Of a stretch of 64,000 nucleotides of DNA, positions 23,330 to 32,969 are shown one piece after another. The stretch's first letter is position 1, and each line of letters begins with the position of its first letter. Under the pieces are notes generated by a model. That model was given only the letters and a program-made list of their open reading frames with translations, was not told the origin of the DNA and did no database searches. This stretch comes from an uncultured SAR86 cluster bacterium. GTDB taxonomy: Bacteria; Pseudomonadota; Gammaproteobacteria; Magnimaribacterales; AG-339-G14. The stretch is from NCBI GenBank assembly GCA_902596665.1, contig CACJUN010000003.1, positions 135,756-199,755 of the forward strand, written 5' to 3'. The translations under genes were made by a program, and so were the position numbers.

Positions 23330-24142
23330 ATGCCTGAATTACCAGAAGTTGAAACTACTGTCAGAGCTCTCCAACCTAAACTTGAAAAAAGTCGGATAAA
23401 GTCTTTTGAATTAAGAAATAAAAATCTTCGTTGGCCGGTTCCATTGAACTTATCAAAGATACTAATTTCTAAAAACGTTTCTTCTCTTTCAAGAAGAGCG
23501 AAATATTTGATTGTTGATTTAGGATCAGAGTATCTTTTAATTCATTTAGGCATGTCAGGAAGTCTAAGATACTTGTCCAATAATATATCTCCAGAAAAAC
23601 ACGACCACTGGGATTTATGTTTTGAAAATGGAATGATACTCAGATACACAGATCCAAGACGATTTGGATCAATTCATTACACTAAAGATTTTAAAAATCA
23701 TTTTCTTATCAGATCACTTGGACCAGAACCATTATCTGATTCTTTCAATGAAGCCTTCCTTTATGAAATATCTAGAGGAAGAAAAGTTCCAATAAAGGCT
23801 TTGATAATGAATTCAAGGATTGTAGTTGGTATCGGAAATATTTATGCATGCGAAGCCTTATTTGATTCGAATATAAGACCGACAAAAAAAGCCAATAGGA
23901 TTACAAAAAATGAAGCCAAAGCTTTAGTTGCCTCAGTAAAGAAAGTTTTAAAAAAAGCAATTAAGGCTGGAGGTACAACTTTGAGAGATTATTTGAATCC
24001 TGACAGTGCTCCGGGATACTTTAAGATTGAATTAAAGGTATACGGGAGAGGAAACGAAGATTGTCTTAGGTGCGGAAAAACTCTCAAAGAAATTAGAATG
24101 AGCAACAGAAGTACAGTCTTCTGCTCAAATTGTCAGCACTAA
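23330..24142 (+). CDS. mutM: Formamidopyrimidine-DNA glycosylase
   Basis: ORF 270 aa; [26 protein letters not shown]-terminal zinc finger [25 protein letters not shown]. Confidence 0.97.
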   Translation: MPELPEVETTVRALQPKLEKSRIKSFELRNKNLRWPVPLNLSKILISKNVSSLSRRAKYLIVDLGSEYLLIHLGMSGSLRYLSNNISPEKHDHWDLCFENGMILRYTDPRRFGSIHYTKDFKNHFLIRSLGPEPLSDSFNEAFLYEISRGRKVPIKALIMNSRIVVGIGNIYACEALFDSNIRPTKKANRITKNEAKALVASVKKVLKKAIKAGGTTLRDYLNPDSAPGYFKIELKVYGRGNEDCLRCGKTLKEIRMSNRSTVFCSNCQH

Positions 24143-24618
24143 TTTTTGATCTTCTGATTAAGAGCATCTAAGGTCACTGGATCGACAAACCTTGTTACAT
24201 CTCCGCCCATCGTAGCAATTTCTTTTACTAAACTTGATGAGATATAAGAGTATTCTTCTTTAGGAGTAAGGAATACGCTCTCAATATCAGGACTCATTGC
24301 CCTATTCATGTTGGCTAATTGAAATTCGTATTCAAAGTCTGCCACTACCCTTAAACCTCTGATCAAAATATTTGCATCGTTATCTTTAGCAAAGTTGACT
24401 AATAATCCAGAAAAACCAACCACTTCAACCTTAGGATCGTCAGCAAATATTTTATTTCCTATCTCGATCCTTTCTTCAAGAGAAAACATAGGTTTCTTGG
24501 AATCGCTAGAAGCAATTGCGATTATTACTGAATCAAATAACTTGCTTGCCCTTCTAACTAAATCAACGTGGCCCATTGTCATAGGATCAAAAGTACCTGG
24601 ATAAACTGCTCTCTGCAT
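24139..24618 (-). CDS. coaD: Phosphopantetheine adenylyltransferase
   Basis: ORF 159 aa; [37 protein letters not shown]. Confidence 0.97.
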   Translation of the reverse strand: MQRAVYPGTFDPMTMGHVDLVRRASKLFDSVIIAIASSDSKKPMFSLEERIEIGNKIFADDPKVEVVGFSGLLVNFAKDNDANILIRGLRVVADFEYEFQLANMNRAMSPDIESVFLTPKEEYSYISSSLVKEIATMGGDVTRFVDPVTLDALNQKIKN

Positions 24619-24663
24619 TTATGTATTATAAACGAAGAAAAAAATGAAAGATTAGGAAAATAA

Positions 24664-25089
24664 TTAAAAGGGCTTAAAAATTACCAATATAAGAATTCCT
24701 ATCAGAAGTACTGCCGGTGCTTCATTAATTATCCTAAAGAACAGCTCACTTCTTTTGTTTCGATTCATTTTGAAATTTTGTGCTGAAAGAATAAAAAATC
24801 CATACAAAAAGGTCATAAGTAACACCAAGAATATTTTAATTATGAGCCACTCTCCCATTCCTGAATAAGAAATCAGGAGACCCCCTGATAGCCAGGTTGC
24901 GATAAAGGCAACGTGACCTATTCTTATCAAATTTGTTTCCATGACTTTAAAAACTGTTCCGACTTCTTCTTTATCAATATGTTTTTGGTGATAGACAAAC
25001 AATCTTGGCAGATAAAGTAGCACTACCATCCATGAAATTACTGAAAAGATATGAATAACTTTCAAAGTGAGATAAAACATCAATCCCAC
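24664..25089 (-). CDS. hemJ: Protoporphyrinogen IX oxidase, HemJ (UPF0093) family
   Basis: ORF 141 aa; KVIHIFSVISWMVVLLYLPRLFVYH...FKVME...FRIINEAPAVLLIGILILVIFKPF; in heme cluster. Confidence 0.9.
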   Translation of the reverse strand: MGLMFYLTLKVIHIFSVISWMVVLLYLPRLFVYHQKHIDKEEVGTVFKVMETNLIRIGHVAFIATWLSGGLLISYSGMGEWLIIKIFLVLLMTFLYGFFILSAQNFKMNRNKRSELFFRIINEAPAVLLIGILILVIFKPF

Positions 25090-25898
25090 TTTGCTGTTGG
25101 AGGCATAGACATCAGAATTGCTTCAGTCGAGCCACCAGTTTTTAATCCAAATAAAGTTCCCCTGTCCCAGATCAAATTAAATTCAACGTATCTTCCTCTT
25201 TTTATAAGTTGTAAATTTTTCTCTTCTTCAGTCCAAGAAAGGTCTTTTTTATTTTCGACAATTTGTGTAATAACTTGATGAGTAGATTTGCCAACTTTTT
25301 TTATAAAATCAAAGTCTCTTTCCCAGTCATTTGAATTAATGTGATCAAAGAAAATCCCTCCAGCTCCTCTAGGTTCTGCTCTATGGCCCAAGTAAAAATA
25401 TTCATCACAATTTTTTTTGTATTCCTCATAGGCATCCTTTTTATAGTCGCTACAAGCATCTTTCATATGATTATGGAATAGATCAACTGCCTCTTTATCG
25501 GACAGGGTTGGAGTTAAGTCTGCCCCACCTCCAAACCAAGATTCCCCTGTAACAAGAAATCTTGTATTAAAATGAAATGCAGGAATTTTTGGTGAATTCA
25601 TGTGCGCAACTAGGCTTATTCCAGTTGCAAAATATTCTGGAGATTGTTCTGTGCCCTTTATTTGCCCTCTAAAATCTTCTTGAAACTTACCTGAGACAGT
25701 TGAAATGTTTACTCCAACTTTTTCAAATACCTCGCCTTTCATGATACTCATTTCGCCACCGCCTGAGTGTCTATGCGGCCATGATTTTCTTTCAAAGCTA
25801 TATTTATTACTCTCAATTAATTCAAAGGAAGAGCAAAAGGTATCTCTTAAGTCTCGAAACCAATTTGAAGCCAATTCTTTTTTGTCTTTGATTTCCAA
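25080..25898 (-). CDS. hemF: Oxygen-dependent coproporphyrinogen III oxidase
   Basis: ORF 272 aa; GESWFGGGADLTPTL, HRAEPRGAGGIFFD, RGRYVEFNLIWDRGTLFGLKTGGSTEAILMSMPP. Confidence 0.97.
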   Translation of the reverse strand: MEIKDKKELASNWFRDLRDTFCSSFELIESNKYSFERKSWPHRHSGGGEMSIMKGEVFEKVGVNISTVSGKFQEDFRGQIKGTEQSPEYFATGISLVAHMNSPKIPAFHFNTRFLVTGESWFGGGADLTPTLSDKEAVDLFHNHMKDACSDYKKDAYEEYKKNCDEYFYLGHRAEPRGAGGIFFDHINSNDWERDFDFIKKVGKSTHQVITQIVENKKDLSWTEEEKNLQLIKRGRYVEFNLIWDRGTLFGLKTGGSTEAILMSMPPTAKWD

Positions 25899-25900
25899 TT

Positions 25901-26893
25901 TTATTTACCAATTAAACTGATAAGGAATTCAATGTGATCATCATCGTCATTGAGGCAAGGGATGTAATGAAAATTTTCTCCACCAGCATCCTCAAAATAT
26001 TCTTTATTCTCTATATCAATTTCCTGCAAAGTTTCTAAGTTGTCGACACCAAAACCTGGAGATACTACCTGAACTGATTTTATGCCTTCTTTGGGAAGAG
26101 ATTTCATTGTTTCGCTCGTATAAGGTTTCAACCATTCAGATGGACCAAATCTAGACTGAAAAGCTGTGATGTAATCTTTCTCATCCAAAGAAAGTTTTTC
26201 TGCAATCAATCTAGATGTTTTTTGGCATAGGCAATGATAGGGATCTCCTGAATCAAAATATTTCTTCGGTATAGAGTGATAAGAAAATACTAATTTGTCT
26301 GGTTTGCCTTGAGAGTCAAAACTTTTTTGGATTCTTTCAGACAAGATTTCAATCAACAATGGATTATCGTGATAGCTATTTAGAAATTTTACGCTTGGCA
26401 CCCATCTCCATGATTTAATTTCTGTCGATACTGCATCAAAAATACTCCCAACAGTTGTAGCTGAGTAATGAGGGAAAAGAGTGATTACCTCAATATCTCT
26501 ACAGTTTGCTTCTTTTAATTCATTGAGAGCGGTTTTAATGCTCGGGTTTCCATACCTCATCCCAAGCGCTACTTGATAATTTGATGGTAGAGATTTTTGA
26601 ACCTTTTCTTTTATCTTGATGCAATTGACTAATAAAGGCGATCCTCCCTCAGTCCAGATTGACTTGTATAACCTAGCTGAGTTGAACGATCTAAAATTTA
26701 AGATAAAAATGTTTAAAACAAACCACCAAATTATTTTTGGCACTTCTATTATTCTAGGATCAGATAGAAACTCTTTAAGGTACCTTCTTACGCTTAAAAC
26801 ATCTGGAGAGTCAGGTGTTCCTAAGTAAGCAATAAGCACTCCTTTTTTTTGCTCATTTTCATGCTGAAAATTTTGTTCTCCTTTAAATTTCAT
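25901..26893 (-). CDS. hemH: Ferrochelatase
   Basis: ORF 330 aa; GVLIAYLGTPDSP, VITLFPHYSATTVGS, LVFSYHSIPKKY, SRFGPSEWLKPYT. Confidence 0.96.
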   Translation of the reverse strand: MKFKGEQNFQHENEQKKGVLIAYLGTPDSPDVLSVRRYLKEFLSDPRIIEVPKIIWWFVLNIFILNFRSFNSARLYKSIWTEGGSPLLVNCIKIKEKVQKSLPSNYQVALGMRYGNPSIKTALNELKEANCRDIEVITLFPHYSATTVGSIFDAVSTEIKSWRWVPSVKFLNSYHDNPLLIEILSERIQKSFDSQGKPDKLVFSYHSIPKKYFDSGDPYHCLCQKTSRLIAEKLSLDEKDYITAFQSRFGPSEWLKPYTSETMKSLPKEGIKSVQVVSPGFGVDNLETLQEIDIENKEYFEDAGGENFHYIPCLNDDDDHIEFLISLIGK

Positions 26894-27912
26894 TTAAAAG
26901 CCTGCCTTATTTGACTGACAAAATGTTTTACATGTTTTTCAGGTGTGTCTTTATTTATTCCATGTCCTAAACCACAAACCCAACCGACCCTCTCGTCTTG
27001 GCTTAATGCAAGCATGTCTTCAATGAAATGATCTAACGCTTGATGAAACTCATTAGAATCAGCAAGAATTTTTAATTCATCAAAGTTTCCTTGCACAAAT
27101 CCATGATCAACCTTTTTTAATGTTTCATGCAATGAAGTTTGTGAATCTATGCCAATTCCTGCAAAAGAGTTTTGGTTATTATTAGCATGGGAAATAATGC
27201 AATTGTAATCAACTTCTTCTTTCGCATAGTAGCCAACTTTTTGTTCGAAAGGTTTAATCATATTTTCTACTACCTTTTCTAAATATGATGAAAAATCATC
27301 ATCAACTAATTGATGCGCTGAAGAATCAAAAATCATCACAGTTTCGGCCCCTGCTTCAATTTGCATTGAAATATTTTTTTGTAGAAAAGGAATAATAAAC
27401 TCCTCCAGCATGAAATTTTTTTCTTTTGTAAGACTTATAGAATTGCTCCCTAATTTATTAGTCCCCATGCCAAAGGAGAGGACTGTCCAAGGGCCTCCCA
27501 CAAAACCAATTAGTGATTTATCGTGACCTAGTTTTTCCTTGGTTAAGTGTAGGGCTTCCGATTGAAACTCCATAAATCTGAGATCTTTTTTATGTAGTAG
27601 CTTTTTAAAATTTTGCTCAGTGAGGATATCCTCAAATTTTGGCCCTGGATCAAATACTAAATTCATCCCCATTGCTTGTAACGGCCACAGAATGTCGCTA
27701 AAAAGAATGGCAACATCAAAGTCAAAATCCTCAATTGGTCCTAAAGCAGTTTCTGCAGCTAACTCAGGCTTTTTACATAGCTCTTCAAAAGAATGTTTTT
27801 TGCGCAGAGACTGATAATGTTTATGGTATCTCCCTGCCTGTCGCATGAACCATATTGGAGGACAAGATTGAGGTTTCCTCGCTAAAGCATTTTCAAATTT
27901 ATAATTGGGCAT
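26890..27912 (-). CDS. hemE: Uroporphyrinogen decarboxylase
   Basis: ORF 340 aa; PPIWFMRQAGRYHKHYQSLR, ILFSDILWPLQAMGMNL, GFVGGPWTVLSF. Confidence 0.97.
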   Translation of the reverse strand: MPNYKFENALARKPQSCPPIWFMRQAGRYHKHYQSLRKKHSFEELCKKPELAAETALGPIEDFDFDVAILFSDILWPLQAMGMNLVFDPGPKFEDILTEQNFKKLLHKKDLRFMEFQSEALHLTKEKLGHDKSLIGFVGGPWTVLSFGMGTNKLGSNSISLTKEKNFMLEEFIIPFLQKNISMQIEAGAETVMIFDSSAHQLVDDDFSSYLEKVVENMIKPFEQKVGYYAKEEVDYNCIISHANNNQNSFAGIGIDSQTSLHETLKKVDHGFVQGNFDELKILADSNEFHQALDHFIEDMLALSQDERVGWVCGLGHGINKDTPEKHVKHFVSQIRQAFK

Positions 27913-27915
27913 AAT

Positions 27916-28905
27916 TCAGCTCAATTTCTGTGCAACTTCTTCTGCAGCATAAGTCAGTATGCAGTCAGAACCTGCTCTTTTGAAAGAATGTAAAACTTCC
28001 ATCAAAACTTCTTCCTGCAACCACCCTTTTTCAATTGCACCTTTCAACATTGAGTATTCACCTGATACTTGATAAGCAAATGTTGGTACTTTGAATTTTT
28101 CTTTTACTGCACGTATTACATCCAAGTAAGGCATGCCAGGTTTTACCATTACGGCATCTGCTCCTTCATTAAGATCCATCTCAACTTCGTGTAGAGCTTC
28201 ATTAATATTATGGGGCGACATTTGATAAGAATCTTTATTTCCTTTGCCTAAATTAGACGATGATTGAACAGCTTCTCTGAAAGGACCATAAAATTTTGAA
28301 CTGTATTTTGCAGCGTAAGAAAGTATTACTGTGTTAAAAAAATTATTTAGCTCAAGCTCTTTTCTAATAGCACCAATTCTCCCATCCATCATGTCTGAAG
28401 GCGCTATTACATCTGCTCCCGCATCTGCTAGAACTAAGGCTTGCTTTTTTAATACTTCGACTGTTTTGTCATTATCTACGTAATCTTTTTTGTCCAATAT
28501 CCCATCGTGGCCATGCACGGTATAGGGATCAAGGGCAACGTCTACAATAAGAACTAATTCTGGAATCTTTTTTTTAATCGACTCGACAGTCCCGCATATT
28601 AGGTTTTTTCGATTAAATGCTTCGATGCCCTCTAAATCCTTTTTTTTAGAATCTATCACAGGGAAAAGAGCGACAGCTTTTATTCCCAGATCCATTAAGC
28701 TTTTGCAGTAATCAATCACACCTTCCTTTGAATATCTGTTTACGTTTGGCATCGATTCAATTGCTTCAGCTTTTTTAATCCCTTCCTTGACAAAAATAGG
28801 TTGTATTAAATCGTCGACTGTTAGGTTGGTTTCTGCAGTTATTTTTAGCAGTGACGGATTACTGCGCAACCTTCGCAATCTAGTATCTGGAAATTTTCTA
28901 TTCAT
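27916..28905 (-). CDS. hemB: Delta-aminolevulinic acid dehydratase (porphobilinogen synthase)
   Basis: ORF 329 aa; LIVDVALDPYTVHGHDG, VIAPSDMMDGRIGAIR, DAVMVKPGMPYLDVIR. Confidence 0.97.
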   Translation of the reverse strand: MNRKFPDTRLRRLRSNPSLLKITAETNLTVDDLIQPIFVKEGIKKAEAIESMPNVNRYSKEGVIDYCKSLMDLGIKAVALFPVIDSKKKDLEGIEAFNRKNLICGTVESIKKKIPELVLIVDVALDPYTVHGHDGILDKKDYVDNDKTVEVLKKQALVLADAGADVIAPSDMMDGRIGAIRKELELNNFFNTVILSYAAKYSSKFYGPFREAVQSSSNLGKGNKDSYQMSPHNINEALHEVEMDLNEGADAVMVKPGMPYLDVIRAVKEKFKVPTFAYQVSGEYSMLKGAIEKGWLQEEVLMEVLHSFKRAGSDCILTYAAEEVAQKLS

Positions 28906-30394
28906 CTGTATTAGCAGTTATTTGATGTTTCCAATCTTCGTAATTTAGAAAAGGTACAACTTTTCCCGAAATTTGGCGGTCAATTATGTCATAGCTTGCC
29001 CCTAAACCGCATGCATGATTAGCTTCGATAATATTAGGATATAATTCAAGCGCATATTCAAAAGCACTTCCGCTCATCCAATAAAAATATTCTTTATCCC
29101 TTATTTTTATTTCATCTGCTTTTGGTATCAGTTCGTATGAGATGAATTTTTCCATTGAACTTTTTTCTTGGTTTCTATCATGCGTAAAATTCAACCAATC
29201 TAAATCATCAAATAAAGTACAAGGCGGTTCATTATTTTTTCCTAAACTGTCTGATGTGCCATTTATCCAGTAGCCTTTCGCTGCAAGTTTTTTCCAAGTT
29301 TCAACTCCACCTGTCCACAAAATATTTGATGCGTTAATTCTAATTCCATCCAACAAAGCATCTTGTCTGGAAATAAAAATTCCTTTGTTCTCCATTGCTT
29401 CTATTTTTTTTATTGAGGTTTTAATAAATTTGCGCTTAAAAAAAACACTCTCTGCTTTATCTTCAGGAAAAATTGCATTTTTATTTACCTTTTGTTCAAT
29501 ATTTAGCTTTGGTATCCGATTAAATGTGCTTTCTTTTAATTCAACGCCTTCTTCTGTTAGACCGATGATGTTGATTATCTCGCCTACATTAATCTTTCTT
29601 ATTGATACGCCTATTTTTTGATGACATCCTCCTCCATGCTGAGAAAGAACTTTTCTCTCTCTAGATACTGCTTCAAAAGTACTTTCATCGTTGATAGAAG
29701 CTGCAATAGAATTTGCAAAATCATTGTTTTCTGCAACTTCAATAGCAAGAGCACCCTGACCTGGAGCACAAGGATTAATTGAATTTGGTAGTATCATCCA
29801 AGAAAATGAATCAGAATTCTTTTTATAAAGCTCGACAAAATCCTCATCCCTAGCAAGCCTGTCAATAGCTGCTTTGGCAATAACTACTCCGTCCAATGAA
29901 TCGTTCAAAAATTTAGAAAGTCTAGTTTGAATATTTCCTCTGATTGGATGAAATTCAATCTTAGAGGTTTTCCACGGCAATAAATCAGGCAATGATATTG
30001 AAAGGTTTCTCTCTCTTCTTGGAGAGGAAGAATAGATCTTTAAAGATTTTTTTTTAATTGAGTCCTTTTTAAAAAAAAGAATATCCCTACTGTCAGATCT
30101 AGCAAGTGTTGAGACAATATCAGTGCCTTTTGGCATTTCGATTGGCAAGTCTTTCCATGAGTGAACGACCATGTCGGCCTCATCATTTAAAAGAGCATCT
30201 CTTAAATCTGATGTAAAGACTCCTTGTTCAGGCATTTTGCTTAAAGGAGTTGATAAATCTATGTCGCCCTTGGTTTCTCTATATGAATGAGTGACATTGA
30301 TGTTAGGAAATTTTTTTTTGATCTCATCTGCAACCAGATGAGCTTGTATTTTAGCCAGACTGCTATTTCTTGAAAGTATTCTAATAGTATTCAA
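28898..30394 (-). CDS. hemC: Hydroxymethylbilane synthase with about 200-aa C-terminal extension (putative divergent uroporphyrinogen-III synthase domain)
   Basis: ORF 498 aa; N-terminal half HemC (VVHSWKDLPIEMPKG, IRGNIQTRL, HGGGCHQKIGV cofactor Cys); extension KGIFISRQDALLDGIRI..WTGGVETWKKLAAKGYWINGTSDSLG...; no other hemD candidate in the cluster. Confidence 0.88.
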   Translation of the reverse strand: MNTIRILSRNSSLAKIQAHLVADEIKKKFPNINVTHSYRETKGDIDLSTPLSKMPEQGVFTSDLRDALLNDEADMVVHSWKDLPIEMPKGTDIVSTLARSDSRDILFFKKDSIKKKSLKIYSSSPRRERNLSISLPDLLPWKTSKIEFHPIRGNIQTRLSKFLNDSLDGVVIAKAAIDRLARDEDFVELYKKNSDSFSWMILPNSINPCAPGQGALAIEVAENNDFANSIAASINDESTFEAVSRERKVLSQHGGGCHQKIGVSIRKINVGEIINIIGLTEEGVELKESTFNRIPKLNIEQKVNKNAIFPEDKAESVFFKRKFIKTSIKKIEAMENKGIFISRQDALLDGIRINASNILWTGGVETWKKLAAKGYWINGTSDSLGKNNEPPCTLFDDLDWLNFTHDRNQEKSSMEKFISYELIPKADEIKIRDKEYFYWMSGSAFEYALELYPNIIEANHACGLGASYDIIDRQISGKVVPFLNYEDWKHQITANTDE

Positions 30395-30514
30395 TATAAC
30401 TGTTTGTTCTTAACAAAAACACAATGATACCCGAATGTTGGAAGAAGTTCTGATGTGTTATAGTTCTCACCAATTCGTCTTATAAAGCAAGCTGAATTAA
30501 ATGGTAGGTAGTAA

Positions 30515-31756
30515 ATGAATTATGAAAAATTTTTTAGCGACGAGCTTAAATCTCTCAAGTCGCAAGGTTTGTATAGAAAATTTCGCGAAATAAATAGAAC
30601 TCGTTCGACTTTTCCAAAAGCAACTGAACGCGATGGAGATTCTAAGAGACAAGTAGAAGTTTGGTGCAGCAATGATTATCTAAACTTGAGCCAACATCCT
30701 GCTATCGTCAATGAAACCATAAAAGTTACCCAAGAATTAGGAACTGGTTCCGGTGGAACAAGAAACATTTCTGGCACTTCTTCTTATCATGCGGATCTCG
30801 AAAGAACGCTGGCTGAATTGCATAAAAAAGATTCTGCCTTAATCTTTCCATCTGCTTACACAGCCAATCAATCTACCCTGTGGACTTTATGTAAAAAATT
30901 AGAAGGAATTGAAATATATTCTGATGAACTCAATCATGCATCGATGATCCAAGGCATAAAAAATGCCAACGTTAAAGTTCATATTTTTAGGCACAACGAT
31001 ACCGAACATCTTGAAGAATTATTAAAAACGTCAAATGCAAATACCCCGAAGATGATAGTTTTCGAATCCCTTTATTCTATGGAGGGTTTAAGATCTCCAA
31101 TTGAAAAGATTATTTGGCTAGCCGAAAAATATAACGCCCTTACATACTTAGACGAAGTTCATTCTGTTGGTTTATACGGTCCAGAAGGAAGAGGTATTGC
31201 TGCCGAAGCTGGAGTCTCAGATAAAATAGATATTATTAACGGAACTCTCTCAAAATCTTTTGGTCAATTAGGTGGCTATGTAGCTGCTAACGCAGATATC
31301 ATAGATTTCATTAGAAGTTTTGCGCCTGGCTTTATATTTACCTCTTCAGTCAATCCTTCCATTGTAGCTAGCTCCATCAAAGCTATTAAACTTGCAAAAA
31401 AAGCAGATCACCTAAGAAGAGAAATAAAATTTAATTCTGATCAAATAAGATCTGGCTTAAGAAATCTGAATATTCCATTTATCGAAAATGATAGTCATAT
31501 AATTCCAATACTTATTAAAGATCCTGTCCTGTGTAAAGACGCAGCAAATCTTTTAGTTGATAAGCACGGTATCTATATTCAGCCTGTCTTTTTCCCAACG
31601 GTTCCAAAAGGTGATGAAAGGTTTAGGGTCACTATCACACCAAAACATAATGCAACAGATATACAAAACTTTTTAAATGCTATTGACGATGTTTGGACTG
31701 AAATGTCTCTAGATAGAGTCGAAACAGATAGCAAAATAGTAAGTTTGAATTCGTAA
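30515..31756 (+). CDS. hemA: 5-aminolevulinate synthase (ALAS)
   Basis: ORF 413 aa; [111 protein letters not shown]; diagnostic of ALAS. Confidence 0.95.
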   Translation: MNYEKFFSDELKSLKSQGLYRKFREINRTRSTFPKATERDGDSKRQVEVWCSNDYLNLSQHPAIVNETIKVTQELGTGSGGTRNISGTSSYHADLERTLAELHKKDSALIFPSAYTANQSTLWTLCKKLEGIEIYSDELNHASMIQGIKNANVKVHIFRHNDTEHLEELLKTSNANTPKMIVFESLYSMEGLRSPIEKIIWLAEKYNALTYLDEVHSVGLYGPEGRGIAAEAGVSDKIDIINGTLSKSFGQLGGYVAANADIIDFIRSFAPGFIFTSSVNPSIVASSIKAIKLAKKADHLRREIKFNSDQIRSGLRNLNIPFIENDSHIIPILIKDPVLCKDAANLLVDKHGIYIQPVFFPTVPKGDERFRVTITPKHNATDIQNFLNAIDDVWTEMSLDRVETDSKIVSLNS

Positions 31757-31757
31757 C

Positions 31758-32666
31758 TTATTTTGTCGGGCGGTAGAAAGATCTCCAAAGAGCTATTCCA
31801 CCGATCAAGGAGATAATCCAGAAAAATAATTCAATGTAATTTGGATTGCTGTTGTAACCGAAAAAACCTTTAAGAAATACGCCTACTCTTCCGCTGTCAT
31901 GCATGATGTGCGTGTACTGTTGTTTGCCCTTTAAGTTGAACGAATAAAAGAAAGAGTTATCAGTTTCTTCGAGACTATCCTTAGGTTTTAAGATGTCCCA
32001 AGGACGAGAAATATCTGACTTGTTTTCTAAGCCTATGAGTTGTAGGTTATCTGACTTGACTAAATAGCTTTCAGCTTCATGCGTGCCGTAAGCTATCATG
32101 CCTGATGCTAAGAAAACTAATAATAATGTCGTGGCTTGAAAAAAAGATCTTAAGTTAATCTTTCTCCCCTGAACAACGACAAGATAGCCAATTAAAATTG
32201 CCAATGCTGCACCTACTGTGAACCCTAGGTAGCTGAAAGATCCTGTCATTGAAAAACTTCCCAAAAGGAAAATGGCTGTCTCAAATCCCTCTCTGAGAAT
32301 AGAAAAGAAAATTACGAAGAAAATTCCCCAAGTTGATGCTTGAACAGCCGTATTAGTTTCGGCTTCAATTTGTTTTCTATCACTGACGTGTTTTGATAGC
32401 CAAAAAATGACATACCAAATTAATCCAGCCGTGATAAACATGAATACTGATTCAAAAAGAGCTCTAGCAGATTCGTTGCTGAAGCTTTCTTTGAGAACGT
32501 AGACCACATAGCCTACAAGAATACTAAATACAAGTGCGGCAGCTACACCTATCCAAAGTTTTTTAATCGATTCGTAAAGTTCGTTTTTTATAAGGATCGT
32601 ATAAATAATCCCAACAATTAAAGAAGCCTCGAGAGTTTCCCTAAAAACAATGATGAATTCATTCAT
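31758..32666 (-). CDS. FTR1-family high-affinity iron permease
   Basis: ORF 302 aa; multi-TM; acidic motifs FRETLEASLIVG and LREGFETAIFL (REGLE type). Confidence 0.9.
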   Translation of the reverse strand: MNEFIIVFRETLEASLIVGIIYTILIKNELYESIKKLWIGVAAALVFSILVGYVVYVLKESFSNESARALFESVFMFITAGLIWYVIFWLSKHVSDRKQIEAETNTAVQASTWGIFFVIFFSILREGFETAIFLLGSFSMTGSFSYLGFTVGAALAILIGYLVVVQGRKINLRSFFQATTLLLVFLASGMIAYGTHEAESYLVKSDNLQLIGLENKSDISRPWDILKPKDSLEETDNSFFYSFNLKGKQQYTHIMHDSGRVGVFLKGFFGYNSNPNYIELFFWIISLIGGIALWRSFYRPTK

Positions 32667-32767
32667 TACAATAATTTATCAAATAAAGAGAGGAAGAGCT
32701 TAATTTTTCATCAGGGGTGTTTATAAGGAACGAACAAAAAAACTCTTCCAAAATTTTTTTAAAGCGT

Positions 32768-32818
32768 AGGGAAAATCAATCTTGATGGTAGGTACAGATG
32801 GTAAGATTGATTTTCCCT
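32768..32818. repeat. 16-bp perfect inverted repeat (hairpin, 19-nt loop) in the FTR1 5' leader
   Basis: AGGGAAAATCAATCTT (32768-32783) / AAGATTGATTTTCCCT (32803-32818); loop carries a GATGGT direct repeat. Confidence 0.85.
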
Positions 32819-32846
32819 TCAGTTCTTTCTCCTAATTAAGAACTGA
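32819..32846. repeat. 9-bp inverted repeat, second hairpin in the same leader
   Basis: TCAGTTCTT-tctcctaatt-AAGAACTGA, directly adjacent to the 16-bp hairpin. Confidence 0.7.
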
Positions 32847-32951
32847 GCTTTTGAAAATGACCTGCTCCGAAATCATGACCAGGGTATTGATCTTCATCGC
32901 CGCTCCGCCAACGGTTTTTGAATTCTTAGATTTGAGAGCAAGAAAGTTCAT
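32832..32951 (-). CDS. Candidate 39-aa small ORF between TonB receptor and FTR1 genes
   Basis: Own translation: MNFLALKSKNSKTVGGAAMKINTLVMISEQVIFKSSVLN*; GAGGG about 12 nt upstream; frame stays open for 36 codons after the TAG, to a TAA at 32721-32723. Confidence 0.25.
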   Translation of the reverse strand: MNFLALKSKNSKTVGGAAMKINTLVMISEQVIFKSSVLN

Positions 32952-32969
32952 AATTTTAATATTCCCTCT

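Noticed and set aside
32768-32818. Reading the 16-bp hairpin as a simple Rho-independent terminator
   Set aside because: The stem is AT-rich and the T/A tract does not directly follow it on either strand, so I list it as an inverted repeat with open function.
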